Origin: Sinohyriopsis cumingii
Taxonomy: Eukaryota > Mollusca > Bivalvia > Unionida > Unionidae
Assembly (NCBI GenBank): GCA_028554795.2
Contig: CM068825.1
Coordinates: 158,849,053-158,913,052 of the forward strand
Direction: 5' to 3'
Length of the DNA stretch: 64,000 nucleotides
Of this stretch, positions 54,701 to 58,870 are shown piece by piece; position 1 is the stretch's first letter, and each line of letters starts with the position of its first letter. Below the pieces are notes generated by a model. That model was not told the origin of the DNA. It searched no databases and saw only the letters and a list, made by a program, of their open reading frames with translations. The position numbers were made by a program, and so were the translations under genes.

Positions 54701-57416
54701 TTGGAGCATTTCATTCTCAAATCCAGACACCAAGGAATGAATGTGTAGGGTTGGAGCATTTCATTCTCAAATCTCAGACCCAAAAGAATGAATGTGTAGG
54801 GTTGGAGCATTTCATTCTCAAATCTCAGACCCAAAAGAATGAATGTGTAGGGTTGGAGCATTTCATTCTCAAATCCAGACACCAAGGAATGAATGTGTAG
54901 GGTTGGAGCATTTCATTTCCAAATCCCAGACCCCAAGGAATGAATGTGTAGGGTTGGAGCATTTCATTTCCAAATCCCAGACACCAAGGAATGATTGTCT
55001 AGGATTGGAGCATTTCATTTCCAAATCCCAGACCCCAAGGAATGAATGTGTAGGGTTGGAGCATTTCATTTCCAAATCCCAGCCCCCAAGGAATGAATGT
55101 CTAGGGTTGGAGCATTTCATTATTAAATCCCAGCCCCCAAGGAATGAATGTCTATGGGTTGGAGCATTTCATTATTAAATCCCAGATCCCAAGGAATGAA
55201 TGTGTAGGGTTGGAGCATTTCATTTCCTCACCCCAGACCCTAAGGAATAAATATCTATGGTTGGAGCATTTCATTCCAAAATCGCAAACCCCAAGGAATG
55301 AATGTGTAGAGTTAAAGCATTTCATTTCCTCATCCCAGACCCTAAGAAATGAATATCTATGGTTGGAGCATTTTATTCCAAAATCACAGACCCCAAGGAA
55401 TGATTGTCTAGGATTGGAGCATTTTATTCCCAAATCCCAGACCCCAAAATAATGAATGTGTAGGGTTGGAGCATTTCATTCCCAAATCCCAGACCTAAAG
55501 GAATGAATTTGTAGGATTGGAGCATTTCATTGCCAAATCCCAGACCCCAAGGAATGAATGTGTAGGGTTGGAGCATTTCATTCCCAAATCCCAGACCCCA
55601 AGGAATGAATATGGTTGGAGCATTTCATTCCCAAATCCCAGACCCCAAGGAATGAATATGGTTGGAGCATTTCATTCCCAAATCCCAGACCTAAAGGAAT
55701 GAATTTGTAGGATTGGAGCATTTCATTCCCAAATCCCAGACCTAAAGGAATGAATGTGTAGGATTGGAGCATTTCATTCCCAAATCCCAGACCCCAAGGA
55801 ATGACTGTGTAGGGTTTCATTGTAACATTGGCTATGGTGCAAGCAAAATTCCTTAGTGACCAACAATCACTTATGATAGTTAGGGCCCTCTATTATGGGC
55901 TAATATCATAAATAATCTGGATTGGTTCAATAATGAGCAAGATCCATGCATATTAATGAAGTTGCATTGTACCTGATTGGCTAAGCTTGTTACCACCCTG
56001 AAGGTTGTATTTCTGATAAAATTTGTATGAAACTTGGAATATATGTTTATATCATAAGATCTTGAACTTGCTCAAAAATGAGCAAAATGCACACATATTA
56101 ACGAGTTGATCTGGTATTTGAGTTTGATAATCCTTGAAATATGGCCAATCTCATATCTGTTAGATAATGGACAATATCTTCATGTAATGATTGATGTAAT
56201 CTTGCATCTGATTGAATGAGCTTGTTACAAGTCAAAAAGGAATATTTGTGATACAGTTTTAATCAGACTTGGATCATCAAGGTCTTTGACTGTTTCATTA
56301 GTAAGAGCCATGCATATTGTTTAGGTGATCTTGCATGTTTATAGGTTGAGCTTATTACCATTCTTGAAACCATCATCCTATTCCATATTTGATCCAAATT
56401 GGAATATCAGCTTATATCATGAAGATCTTGGGCAGTTTCAGAAGTAAGCAGGATCCATGCATAATAATAATGTGTTCTGATTGGCTGAAAAATCTTATGC
56501 CATATTAATAATGTGATCTGATTGGCTGACAAATCTTATGCCATATTAATGATCTGTTGGGTTTATTATCATCAAAATCATGGATGACATCAATCACGAG
56601 AAAGAGAATATACTTATTAATTATGAATTATGCCTTTATCTTTAGAAATGTTCTATCAGGATATAGTAAATTAGGTAAAATCATTGTCATAGAAAGTTTG
56701 GGAGGTAGTTTACATTGGATGTATTATTTCAATACTACATTAGCCTGCATATTGAAATGTCCACTGTTACACACATTTTTGCTAGCCAAGGTTCCGATAT
56801 GATAATCCTATCTACACCTTGGCAGACTGAACAGATATATTGGTGCTTTCTTTGTTTGCAACATCTATTTGATTTCATTAGTTGCCTCCTTTAGGAGATA
56901 TGCCAACTAACCAGTAGCATGTATATTGTACATCAGCCGAAAATGGTGGGGGCAATTGACCTAAAATGGATACTTTGGAACTTTAACATCGAAAGTATGA
57001 CTGTATACCAGAGGGAAGCCCTTATAGGTGTATTTGAGTGAAATGTATTTGTACAAACACGGATTGGCAGTGGAAAATTGCTTATTTATCAGTCCATTCC
57101 AGTTGTGTGCTTGCCTTGTCTCGATCATGTAGGAACAGTTTTCAGATTTGAACAACTTAATTTTGATTGGATGAAATTCACAGACCCAAAGCACAGAAAT
57201 ATCTGCTCGTTACACCAGTGTGTAGATAGGGTTATCACATCACAACCTTGGCTAACGAGGATGAGTTATACAATAGGTGAGCGATATCAGCTGTACTTGA
57301 GCCTCTTGTTCTTATTTGCAGGTTATGGGGCTAGATGGACAGCAGATGGTGAGAACTTCAGGGGCTTTCTGGAACCCCAGATGGTTGATGGCCATGAAGT
57401 TGGCTGGAAACACTGA
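9152..57416 (+). CDS. Host gene, 9 coding exons, 274-residue conserved-looking protein
   Basis: Nine short open segments, each bounded by AG acceptor and GT donor, join in perfect phase: 9152-9190, 13429-13616, 17664-17729, 21949-22054, 32308-32423, 36806-36897, 48563-48648, 51336-51372 and 57322-57416. Total 274 codons, ATG at 9152 (in-frame stop upstream at 9119), TGA at 57414. The protein has no signal peptide or membrane segment. It is mixed charged, with a His-rich stretch RALAKHHHRDKSSSWWG, then EKNEYALNI...WINIHWLP and a C-terminal block YGARWTADG...GFLEPQ that ends GWKH. These Trp/His/Gly-rich blocks look strongly constrained, but I cannot name the family. All eight introns are filled with repeats. 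The start could be wrong only if a further 5' coding exon exists. The chain of matching phases makes the model very likely. Confidence 0.88.
9360..10480 (+). pseudogene. Decayed non-LTR retrotransposon (reverse transcriptase fragment)
   Basis: Broken-up frames keep the order of a CR1/Jockey-like RT: KLNAYQIHES...LLSNSKQ, then SDWTEIQNGVSQS near 9860-9897 (the GVPQGS region). Further on comes YDAFTSNYHELLLKNA-like sequence near 10180-10230 and KYNFRYSGILDVPRT near 10340-10380, the end of such ORFs. Many stops and frameshifts are present, and an (AT)n run at 9943-9989 is inserted in the middle. Old, inactive copy in the same direction as the host gene. Confidence 0.7.
9943..9989. repeat. (AT)n microsatellite
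   Basis: About 23 AT units, interrupting the decayed RT sequence. Confidence 0.97.
11004..11878. repeat. 44-bp minisatellite, about 20 copies
   Basis: Unit like TTTCAAAATGTCTCCACTAT followed by TATGTGTTRTAGTTATTWTACAG. Two subtypes alternate in blocks: 'cagcttt/gttgtag' in the first half and 'cagattt/gttatag' in the second. The unit is not a multiple of three and the frames in it are not genes. Confidence 0.97.
13284..13320. repeat. (AAT)n run followed by CTTTATTTAAAGAG
   Basis: The same run plus CTTTATTTAAAGAG occurs at 33147-33200, so both may be ends of one dispersed repeat family. Confidence 0.6.
13429..13616 (+). CDS. Host gene coding exon 2
   Basis: 188 bp. Acceptor ATTTTCAG|GTT, donor ACAAA|GTAAAT, leaving two bases. 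Encodes an acidic helical stretch (LDDNDLEKLLEEG) and then GYPSHPLYREIG...FQIWMET. Read straight on, the frame stops at the donor (AAG TAA), supporting splicing here. Confidence 0.87.
13787..13911. repeat. 25-bp tandem repeat, 5 copies
   Basis: CAAGTGGCTGATCTGTTGAA plus CACTT repeated five times; one copy has A for C in GATCTG. Confidence 0.97.
14004..14330 (-). mobile_element. tRNA-derived SINE, family A, with (CA)n tail
   Basis: On the - strand the head reads GTGGCCTAAGTGGTTAGAGC (box A-like), then a box B-like GATTTGAACCC. The body with GGCCTGGTGTCAGGATAATG matches the second copy at 47612-47921. Both end in GACATCRTRGCRATATGACT and then an AC-rich tail, so the TG/GT run at 14004-14050 is the tail of this SINE. 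Confidence 0.8.
14328..14470. repeat. 70-bp tandem duplication
   Basis: Two copies beginning ATGACRGCATTAATAAAATC and ending in GATGTAAAA, differing at a few sites. Confidence 0.85.
14670..15405. repeat. Degenerate ~90-bp tandem array, interrupted by a SINE
   Basis: Blocks such as CATTATAATGAGGGAGTACTG and TAGTCTCACTATAAGGTA recur about seven times with strong divergence. A family B SINE (14865-15027) sits inside the array. Confidence 0.7.
14865..15027 (+). mobile_element. SINE family B, 5'-truncated copy
   Basis: Matches the 3' two thirds of the full copies at 51641 and 57958: GTGAGAAAGCTTGCCAGTAG, CCACCATTAATACTGGCTGC, TGCTGAAAAATGGCATTAAA and an (AAC)n-like tail. The tRNA-like head is absent. 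Confidence 0.85.
15806..16458. repeat. 31-bp minisatellite, about 21 copies
   Basis: Unit like CCTTTATATGGCCTCCCCTC followed by TGCCTTCATTG. Rich in pyrimidine on the + strand. Open frames in all phases are artefacts. Confidence 0.95.
17412..17623 (-). mobile_element. MITE with TA target duplication, directly upstream of exon 3
   Basis: 212 bp flanked by TA on both sides. Long imperfect terminal inverted repeats: left starts CTGTATGTACTTACTTATAA and runs through GTCGAGTCAAACTGCAAAC; the right end is its reverse complement with few changes. Same family, opposite orientation, as 52223-52435. Ends resemble those of the pogo-like element at 43022-44989. Confidence 0.85.
17626..17660. repeat. (ATT)n run forming the acceptor tract of exon 3
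   Basis: About ten ATT units run to TTTGCAG of exon 3. No normal pyrimidine tract is present. Confidence 0.9.
17664..17729 (+). CDS. Host gene coding exon 3
   Basis: 66 bp. Acceptor TTTGCAG|A, donor CAAG|GTATTA. Encodes YCPILDLPSYDLLDEKEY and neighbours. The acceptor is formed by an (ATT)n run that directly follows a MITE (17412-17623). Confidence 0.87.
17730..21948 (+). other. Intron 3 of the host gene
   Basis: 17730-18600 shows nothing recognisable except a short hairpin near 18487-18517 (GACTCCTATTT/AAATAGGAGTC). The rest is a decayed DIRS copy and a GT/TA run at 21763-21795. Confidence 0.7.
18600..21720 (+). pseudogene. Decayed DIRS-like retrotransposon, copy A
   Basis: Fragments in the order of the intact DIRS at 25896-31767: Gag Cys region (QTCTLWTESQLADVLE near 18725-18780), RNase H region (SSVVNYLRRQGGTKSTDLCI near 20600-20670), the AEWLVHPSV-like stretch, and tyrosine recombinase N-domain (RQPSTF and EKQLAPITIRCY near 21250-21415). 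Many stops and frameshifts. Truncated at about 21720; no termini found. Confidence 0.78.
21949..22054 (+). CDS. Host gene coding exon 4
   Basis: 106 bp. Acceptor GTTGCAG|G, donor ATGCAG|GTACGC. Encodes SPLLEGLETLHEIWSEDEI and a basic end. Lies about 230 bp after the end of a decayed DIRS copy. Confidence 0.87.
22420..23030. repeat. 83-bp tandem repeat, about 7 direct copies
   Basis: Units carry GATGAGACTCCACTAAGTGT, AATGATCCAGAGTGAGATCT and AACTCAGGGTCAGTTC. Followed immediately by inverted units. Confidence 0.95.
23031..23172. repeat. Inverted units of the 83-bp repeat
   Basis: About 1.7 units in reverse complement (AGATCTCACTCTGGATCATT, ACACTTAGTTGAGTCTC). With the preceding direct units they could form a near-perfect hairpin of about 140 bp per arm. 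Confidence 0.92.
23360..23545. repeat. ~50-bp tandem repeat, about 4 copies
   Basis: CCAGGGAAYTAGGGTTTCTRT and ACATGTAATCACTG recur four times with divergence. Confidence 0.8.
24120..24320 (-). pseudogene. Possible C-terminal remnant of a DNA transposase (acidic tail)
   Basis: On the - strand an acidic, mostly open stretch (VDLDFSDENIDLKDGLELNQ, later LFDSDS, a stop, then NEADFEGF). It resembles the acidic C-termini of pogo/Tigger-like transposases and the remnant at 43560-44085. Weak: no catalytic motif seen. Confidence 0.3.
24664..25570. repeat. 60-bp tandem repeat, 15 copies
   Basis: Unit TGTTTTCTATATAGCCCAAA, TAGATGTATCAATTCTCACA, TTCTTATATGTGTATGACCC. The length is a multiple of three, so a 251-codon frame of 20-residue repeats stays open; there is no start context, splice site or non-repeat sequence to support a gene. 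Confidence 0.97.
25926..26074 (+). repeat. DIRS left inverted terminal repeat
   Basis: Matches 31561-31709 in reverse complement with few differences. Contains a small hairpin AAAAGACGAA/TTCGTCTTTT. Confidence 0.93.
26196..27404 (+). CDS. DIRS Gag-like ORF1, N-terminal part
   Basis: First ATG at 26196 (frame open from 26172). The N-terminus is Cys-rich (KCMKCKKF, SCIVCTKC, CSMCNTW), probably zinc-binding, followed by a basic stretch GRDRRNKSKK and a long Ser/Pro-rich region. The frame stops at TAG 27402-27404. The same frame is then open to 27932 with typical Gag-like alpha-helical sequence, so the stop probably splits one ORF of about 578 codons (from ATG 26196). Confidence 0.8.
   Translation: MSTKCMKCKKFKAKEDNHDSCIVCTKCTSSIPCSMCNTWTEQMWADVVQKAAKGRDRRNKSKKDSIDVLSIHPKTASIASLVGDVGVPPPSKVRRLQPSATVTSVAMEENNVDRVQQSTFEQMCCLVQETTMQLLTSGQILPLFPSLSSTAFSDSLGECSPNFRLPSGRKSPCMSKHGLRACKSGRMGFLSDPFHYTTSMSPAVQLSQHRDPIAKTVRPNMIYGDLSDKSVRQAVPPATYQYYGRDFSEKSVRPARPLEQPVLVIAGPSPTFRPTTSQTNQLAGLAVHMFMAYPQGRVSDSVKDDGIASSMPSGMLYPEMQAIPEHDLAHSEGDKTPANQLYTDPTMERTEFGFKVAVEEIYRVLATSECPPPPTANQDYRVKASVDLDGEEETPSFRLLPQ
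27405..27932 (+). pseudogene. DIRS Gag C-terminal part after an in-frame TAG
   Basis: Same frame as the upstream part, directly after TAG 27402-27404, and open for 175 codons. Includes SCRWYKTHLDAFGTDLPALD and helical Ala-rich sequence. Ends by overlapping the start of the RT frame. The stop may be a recent mutation, a sequencing error or suppressed. Confidence 0.75.
27917..30253 (+). CDS. DIRS reverse transcriptase-RNase H (ORF2)
   Basis: 778 codons, frame open from 27917; first ATG at 27956, overlapping Gag by 16 bp in another frame. RT motifs: LFLNQKANSKLRPIIDLSRL (191-210), motif A SLDMTDAYFHVPI (238-250, Asp240), FGLNTSPWAF, and catalytic YLDD (305-308). RNase H follows: TDASTYGWGAHL (Asp471), LLEMRAV (Glu506), SDNSVV (Asp531). 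The end (DLFATRWNRKLPIF...) is typical of DIRS/Pao-like RT ORFs. No internal stop. It reverse-transcribes element RNA into a circular DNA. Confidence 0.92.
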   Translation: MEEKLKKFGRRQRMNCPSNLPPNLSRRLEKIPCHSRRMIGGPGTRDPYNQMCSIDPNPVPGDNSLIKLGGNHTEVVRNKVSPSSSLLTLKVDIPSPPPADSLPVGSRLLQFQDHWTTFFHQNDWVIQVISEGLWISFIQPPPLSSSPLFTDVPSDREKDTFLQEEIWSLIEKRAVEIVKKPQSPGFYSRLFLNQKANSKLRPIIDLSRLNQYILPPKFKMETVRSIHLSIRRDEYAVSLDMTDAYFHVPIHPASRKFLQFTYRDVVYQFQVVRFGLNTSPWAFTKVMDCVVTLFCPTSSTGTAVYLDDILQKHLENSILLKGRNNLLALLDHLGFLVNWKKSDLRPSQCFVHLGMEFLTNLNLVRLPRARVIRIVELVESVSNRTWISAREFLQVLGLFNAAADLIPFGRLFMGPLQMTLLAQWRPFSSPLNQTIMITPEIRSFLRQWHNPGWLSTGIPLEMPQAEITVCTDASTYGWGAHLLPDFATVSGTWEPGERPLHINLLEMRAVINAFHFWKDQLSGKTVLIMSDNSVVVTYLLKQGGTKSPDLCILIWQFLRWCDNLHINVQIRHIPGRLSVLADTVSRKGQVIHMEWSLHQSVFLRICTLWGRPMIDLFATRWNRKLPIFVSPVPDPEAWAVDALSISWEGLWAFVYPPTVLVPKIIQRLRGQNCWMILIAPLRWNKSWVTDLLDLAIDLPRKIPTSPNLLKQPRSLVFHPSPDCFLHAWLLAGQPCETNNLNLRLWRESQEQEGPPLWRLTRESGVFSGTGAISITSSL
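29962..30375 (+). CDS. DIRS tyrosine recombinase, N-terminal part
   Basis: First in-frame ATG at 29962, overlapping the RT ORF by about 290 bp in another frame (frame open from about 29776). Contains the core-binding domain signature RARRPSTLEAYEGKWRVF and EEKQLSPITIKGYRSMI. Stops at TGA 30373-30375, after which the same frame continues with the catalytic domain. Confidence 0.82.
   Translation: MEQVLGHRSTRSSDRSTQEDSNQPKSSQTTAVTGVPPQPRLFSSRLALGWTALRDKQFKPSIVERISRARRPSTLEAYEGKWRVFRDWCHINNIVPLSVSIPQLADFFLWLFEEKQLSPITIKGYRSMISDTFRHHG
30376..31161 (+). pseudogene. DIRS tyrosine recombinase catalytic domain after an in-frame TGA
   Basis: Same frame as the N-terminal part and open for 261 codons after TGA 30373. 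Catalytic residues are visible: first Arg in ASACRVSEL (30583), HEIR (30967-30978), GWH then the nucleophile Tyr in FSSFYLRDL. This is the full R-H-x-x-R-H/W-Y set. The recombinase inserts the circular DNA. The single stop is the only defect seen. Confidence 0.82.
31412..31501 (+). repeat. DIRS internal complementary region
   Basis: First half is the reverse complement of the left end (GGGGAACGTATTTGAAGGAG against 25896-25929). The second half is the reverse complement of the right end (GAGAATGCTTACCCAATCAC against 31710-31767). Known to template circle formation in DIRS elements. Confidence 0.92.
31561..31709 (-). repeat. DIRS right inverted terminal repeat
   Basis: Reverse complement of 25926-26074. 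Confidence 0.93.
32308..32423 (+). CDS. Host gene coding exon 5
   Basis: 116 bp. Acceptor CTTTCAG|ATG, donor CACTC|GTACAT, leaving two bases. Encodes MLGKRGLLDLLGIRK followed by DLWPPPRQKLEASFTEKH. Confidence 0.87.
32715..33375. repeat. Degenerate ~65-bp tandem array with nested SINE
   Basis: GGGATATGGTTGCCAAGCAG followed by T-rich and ATACCC-like blocks recurs about seven times. Interrupted by a family B SINE and an (AAT)n run at 33147-33182. Confidence 0.75.
32816..33070 (-). mobile_element. SINE family B, full length, - strand
   Basis: On the - strand: GGGGCCCCGAGTGGCTGAGT head with box B-like GGGTTCAATTC, body, and (AAC)n tail (seen as GTT repeats at 32816-32832). Flanked by a target duplication TTTTCTTTAT on both sides. 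Confidence 0.9.
34250..34375. repeat. ~21-bp tandem repeat, about 6 copies
   Basis: Unit ACAGCTGTATGTAGTGTATG with variants. Confidence 0.9.
34567..34905. repeat. 70-bp tandem repeat, about 4.8 copies
   Basis: Unit GATTATCATTTGAAGATACC, CAACTAGTCTAAGTTTTCAT, TGGATAGCCATTTAACTTTG, TACTTGTTAT; nearly identical copies. Confidence 0.96.
35245..35378. repeat. 26-bp tandem repeat, 5 copies
   Basis: Unit AAGTGAAAAATGAAATATAG plus CYTTCA. Confidence 0.95.
36155..36470. repeat. ~62-bp tandem repeat, about 5 copies
   Basis: TTTAGTATGTTAAAGTAATT and ACAATGGAATACATGTATAT recur; later copies are closest to each other. Confidence 0.92.
36699..36795. repeat. (GT)n(AT)n compound microsatellite next to exon 6 acceptor
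   Basis: About 13 GT then about 35 AT units, ending 10 bp before the acceptor AG of exon 6. Confidence 0.97.
36806..36897 (+). CDS. Host gene coding exon 6
   Basis: 92 bp. Acceptor GAATTCAG|A, donor GGAA|GTAAGT. Encodes LSVGARALAKHHHRDKSSSW and a Gly/Ser/Thr end. The acceptor lies 10 bp after a (GT)n(AT)n microsatellite. Confidence 0.88.
38520..38773. repeat. 127-bp tandem duplication
   Basis: CTGCTCCRAAGTAGGATTTT through TCTATCAATGCCCTAAT occurs twice in a row, nearly identical, so recent. Confidence 0.95.
39600..39720 (+). repeat. Dispersed repeat shared with 42240-42350
   Basis: GGTAAAATTYRTYYGCTGTT followed by GCATAGCTCTGCACCAAC occurs at both places. Family unknown. Confidence 0.6.
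43022..44989 (-). mobile_element. Decayed pogo/Tigger-like DNA transposon inserted in DIRS copy B
   Basis: 1968 bp flanked by TA on both sides (43020-43021 and 44990-44991). Ends are inverted: ACATATATACTAACTTATAA at the left, and reverse complement CCACATATACTTGCTTATAA at the right. On either side the DIRS RT sequence continues in register (CCTACAACGACATC...TATTCCAAGC), so insertion into DIRS is directly seen. A decayed DDE transposase lies inside on the - strand. Confidence 0.82.
43560..44085 (-). pseudogene. Decayed DDE transposase (pogo-like) fragment
   Basis: On the - strand: AVIPGGTVSLLQ, stop, LDVCLNNPFKENIR, stop, QWYKQM (about 43806-43715). This matches the PGG..LQPLDV..NKPFK block of DDE superfamily endonucleases of pogo/Tigger elements. 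An acidic tail (DDWMTVEEFRILFDNSDND) follows. At least two stops and probably missing N-terminal domain. Confidence 0.75.
45838..45976. repeat. ~69-bp tandem duplication inside DIRS copy B
   Basis: CAGTCCTTTGCATAATGGTG through AACAAWCCACATC occurs twice, in the decayed RNase H region. Confidence 0.92.
47612..47921 (+). mobile_element. tRNA-derived SINE, family A, + strand
   Basis: Head TTGGCCTAAGTAGTTAGCAT, box B-like GGTTCAAACC, body GTCAGCCTGGTGTCAGGATA, end GACATCATGGCGATATGACT and ACACACACAC tail. Inserted between the recombinase and the internal complementary region of DIRS copy B. Confidence 0.82.
47997..48080 (+). repeat. Internal complementary region of DIRS copy B
   Basis: Laid out like the one at 31412-31501 (GGGTAACATATTTAAAGAAG then TTTGTGAATACTGACCCAAT) and matching the right end at 48310-48357 in reverse complement. 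Confidence 0.72.
48563..48648 (+). CDS. Host gene coding exon 7
   Basis: 86 bp. Acceptor TTCTGTAG|C, donor TTACCT|GTAAGT at a codon boundary. Encodes EQEKNEYALNIANKILDEA then TWINIHWLP. The last 30 bases plus donor are present three times in tandem (see repeat at 48619). Confidence 0.88.
48619..48780 (+). repeat. 54-bp unit in three tandem copies spanning the exon 7 donor
   Basis: Each unit starts GCTACATGGATAAMTATACA and contains TTACCT|GTAAGT, i.e. the last 30 coding bases and 24 intron bases with the 5' splice site. Units 48619-48672, 48673-48726 and 48727-48780 differ by a single base in the middle copy. Confidence 0.98.
48649..51335 (+). other. Intron 7 of the host gene
   Basis: Apart from the donor triplication and the AAGCTT palindrome cluster, 48790-50860 shows no gene or clear element. 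Confidence 0.7.
50870..51096. repeat. Cluster of AAGCTTGC palindromes
   Basis: Twelve AAGCTT sites within about 225 bp, most as CAAGCTTG or GCAAGCTTGC, with the 16-bp palindrome AAGCTTGCGCAAGCTT-like core occurring as AGCTTGCGCAAGCT twice. Confidence 0.9.
51336..51372 (+). CDS. Host gene coding exon 8
   Basis: 37 bp micro-exon. Acceptor TTTTCAG|AAT, donor GAAG|GTAAGT. Encodes NDVFVIEARLAE and the first base of Gly. Confidence 0.87.
51560..51970. repeat. ~35-bp tandem repeat split by a SINE
   Basis: AACTTAAGGAAAGTGCAGGT plus GAAATGCCCCTCCCCC occurs twice before and twice after the SINE at 51641-51894. Confidence 0.93.
51641..51894 (+). mobile_element. SINE family B, full length, with target duplication
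   Basis: Starts GGGGCCCCGAGTGGCCGAGT (tRNA-like head with box A), box B-like GTGGGTTTGAGTC, body shared with three other copies, tail (CAA)n. Flanked by AACTTAAAGA at 51631-51640 and 51895-51904. Confidence 0.95.
52223..52435 (+). mobile_element. MITE, same family as 17412-17623, other orientation
   Basis: Left end CCATATATACTCGTGTATAA, right end the inverse (CAATTTATAAGCAAGTATAA). Interior GGAGTAATCAGTAGAACAAA matches the reverse complement of the first copy. The right target TA appears mutated. Confidence 0.82.
52749..55817. repeat. 51-bp satellite-like array, about 60 copies
   Basis: Unit GAATGAATGTGTAGGGTTGG, AGCATTTCATTCTCAAATCC, CAGACCCCAAG. Since 51 is a multiple of three, frames stay open on both strands (17-residue repeats). 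Variants (ATATCATTCCTTCATCC; TTCCAAATCC; ATTGTCTAGGATTGG) recur in ordered blocks. A 152-bp higher-order unit (51+51+50) is seen at 54539-54900. Divergence grows toward the 3' end. Not a gene. Confidence 0.98.
55905..56560. repeat. Diverged ~170-bp tandem units, about 4
   Basis: ATCCATGCATATTAATGA followed by CTGATTGGCTRAGCTTGTTA and a block with TATATCATRAGATCTTG recurs with heavy divergence. Confidence 0.6.
57322..57416 (+). CDS. Host gene last coding exon 9
   Basis: Acceptor TTTGCAG|G. Encodes YGARWTADGENFRGFLEPQ, a short acidic stretch and GWKH, then TGA. Gly/Trp-rich and apparently strongly constrained. Upstream open sequence in the same frame is intron read-through. Confidence 0.9.
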
Positions 57417-57957
57417 AGAAATAACCAATACCGCATCTGTTGATATGAACTTGGGACTTAAGCAATCAAATTTTAAGAATAGATATTTTTTGTACCTGGA
57501 ATGAAGATTTACATGCAGTTGCTAAAAGAAATTGAGCTATTTCCTTGTATTCAATCTAAAACTATGGTGGTATGACTGAAAAGTTTATTTGCTTTGCAAA
57601 ATTTTTAAATCATGCCAGGCTATCATGCAAGATACCTAGTCCTTAAAACTGAGCAAGATGATGAAGAGAACTTTTAGAGTTTGGAGGAATCATTAAAAAT
57701 GCATCTCAATTATGTACATTACAGATATCTATTATTTATCCAACCTTAGGACATTTTGGAATGTTATATATTTGGTAGTCAGAAAGAGGAATAGAAACAT
57801 TAAGTCATCTGTTTTGTAACTGATGAATGAATCCCCAAAAGAATGTACTAACAGGTAGAGCTTCAGGGATTGCATGAGGGTTTTTTGTAATTTTATATGG
57901 TGACAGCATTGAAAATCATCATCACAGTTCAGGCCATTGGTACATTACCACATTTGA

Positions 57958-58205
57958 GGGGCCCAGAGTGGCTGAGCGGTCTGAAGTGCTCACCGTTACC
58001 GATCATTGCCATCTCACCTCTGTTTGCATGGGTTCGAGTCTCGGATTCAGCTAATGTGTGTATATGAGAAAGCTTGCCAGTAGCTTCTCATTGGTTGGTG
58101 GTTCTTTCTGGAGATTTCCCGGTTTCATCCTCCACCATTAATACCAGCTGCCATGTATAGCCTATCGTGTGCTGAAAAATGGCGCTAAACCCTACAACAA
58201 CAACA
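57958..58205 (+). mobile_element. SINE family B, full length, with target duplication
   Basis: GGGGCCCAGAGTGGCTGAGC head, box B-like GGGTTCGAGTC, body and (CAA)n tail. Flanked by ACCACATTYGA at 57947-57957 and 58206-58216. It lies about 540 bp after the stop codon, so possibly in the 3' UTR. Confidence 0.95.
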
Positions 58206-58467
58206 ACCACATTCGAGACTACAGGCACATCAACACATTCATTATTGGAACTTATTTCGAATACCACTGAAATTCAGTTAAAAACTTTAAGCTTTTGGCA
58301 TTGTGATAAAAACTTTTGGGGATTTCATTCACAATGCTGCAAGTTCTTTTTAAATTATCACTTTGTACTCTTCGGTAATAAATTATTTGTCGAATTATAC
58401 AAGTCTTGTTGGTTTTCACTCTTTTCTGTTACTTAGTTTATGACTATAGAGTCATAACACCAATTAC

Positions 58468-58870
58468 TCACTAAATACTGTATTTCCCTGTAAATCACTA
58501 AATTATGTATTTCCTATACTCACTAAATATTGTACTTTCGTTGAAATTACTAAATACTCTATTTTATTTTCCTATAATCACTAAATACTATTTTTTTATG
58601 CATCACTAAATACTCTGTTTTCCTATAAATCACTAAATACTCTATTTTTCTTATAAGTCAGTAAATGCTCTATTTTTTATGAATCACTAAATATTCTATT
58701 TTCCTATGAATCACTAAATATTCTATTTTCTTTATAATTCACTAAATACTCTATTTTTCTATGAATCACTAAATACTTGATTTTTCCATGAATCACTAAA
58801 TGCTCTATTTTCCTATGAATAACTAAATACTCTATTTTCCTATGAATCACTAAATACTCTATTTTCCTTA
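58468..58870. repeat. ~27-bp tandem repeat, about 15 copies
   Basis: Unit AATCACTAAATACTCTATTT plus TCCTATG, with length variants. Confidence 0.93.

Larger units (their letters stand above)
51373..57321 (+). other. Intron 8 of the host gene
   Basis: Holds a 35-bp array split by a SINE (51560-51970), a MITE (52223-52435), the 51-bp array (52749-55817) and four diverged ~170-bp units (55905-56560). 56560-57300 shows nothing else. Confidence 0.75.

Noticed and set aside
57078-57416. 112-codon frame ending in the conserved GWKH block as a stand-alone gene
   Set aside because: Only the part after the acceptor at 57321 fits the host protein and phase; the upstream part is intron 8 read-through.
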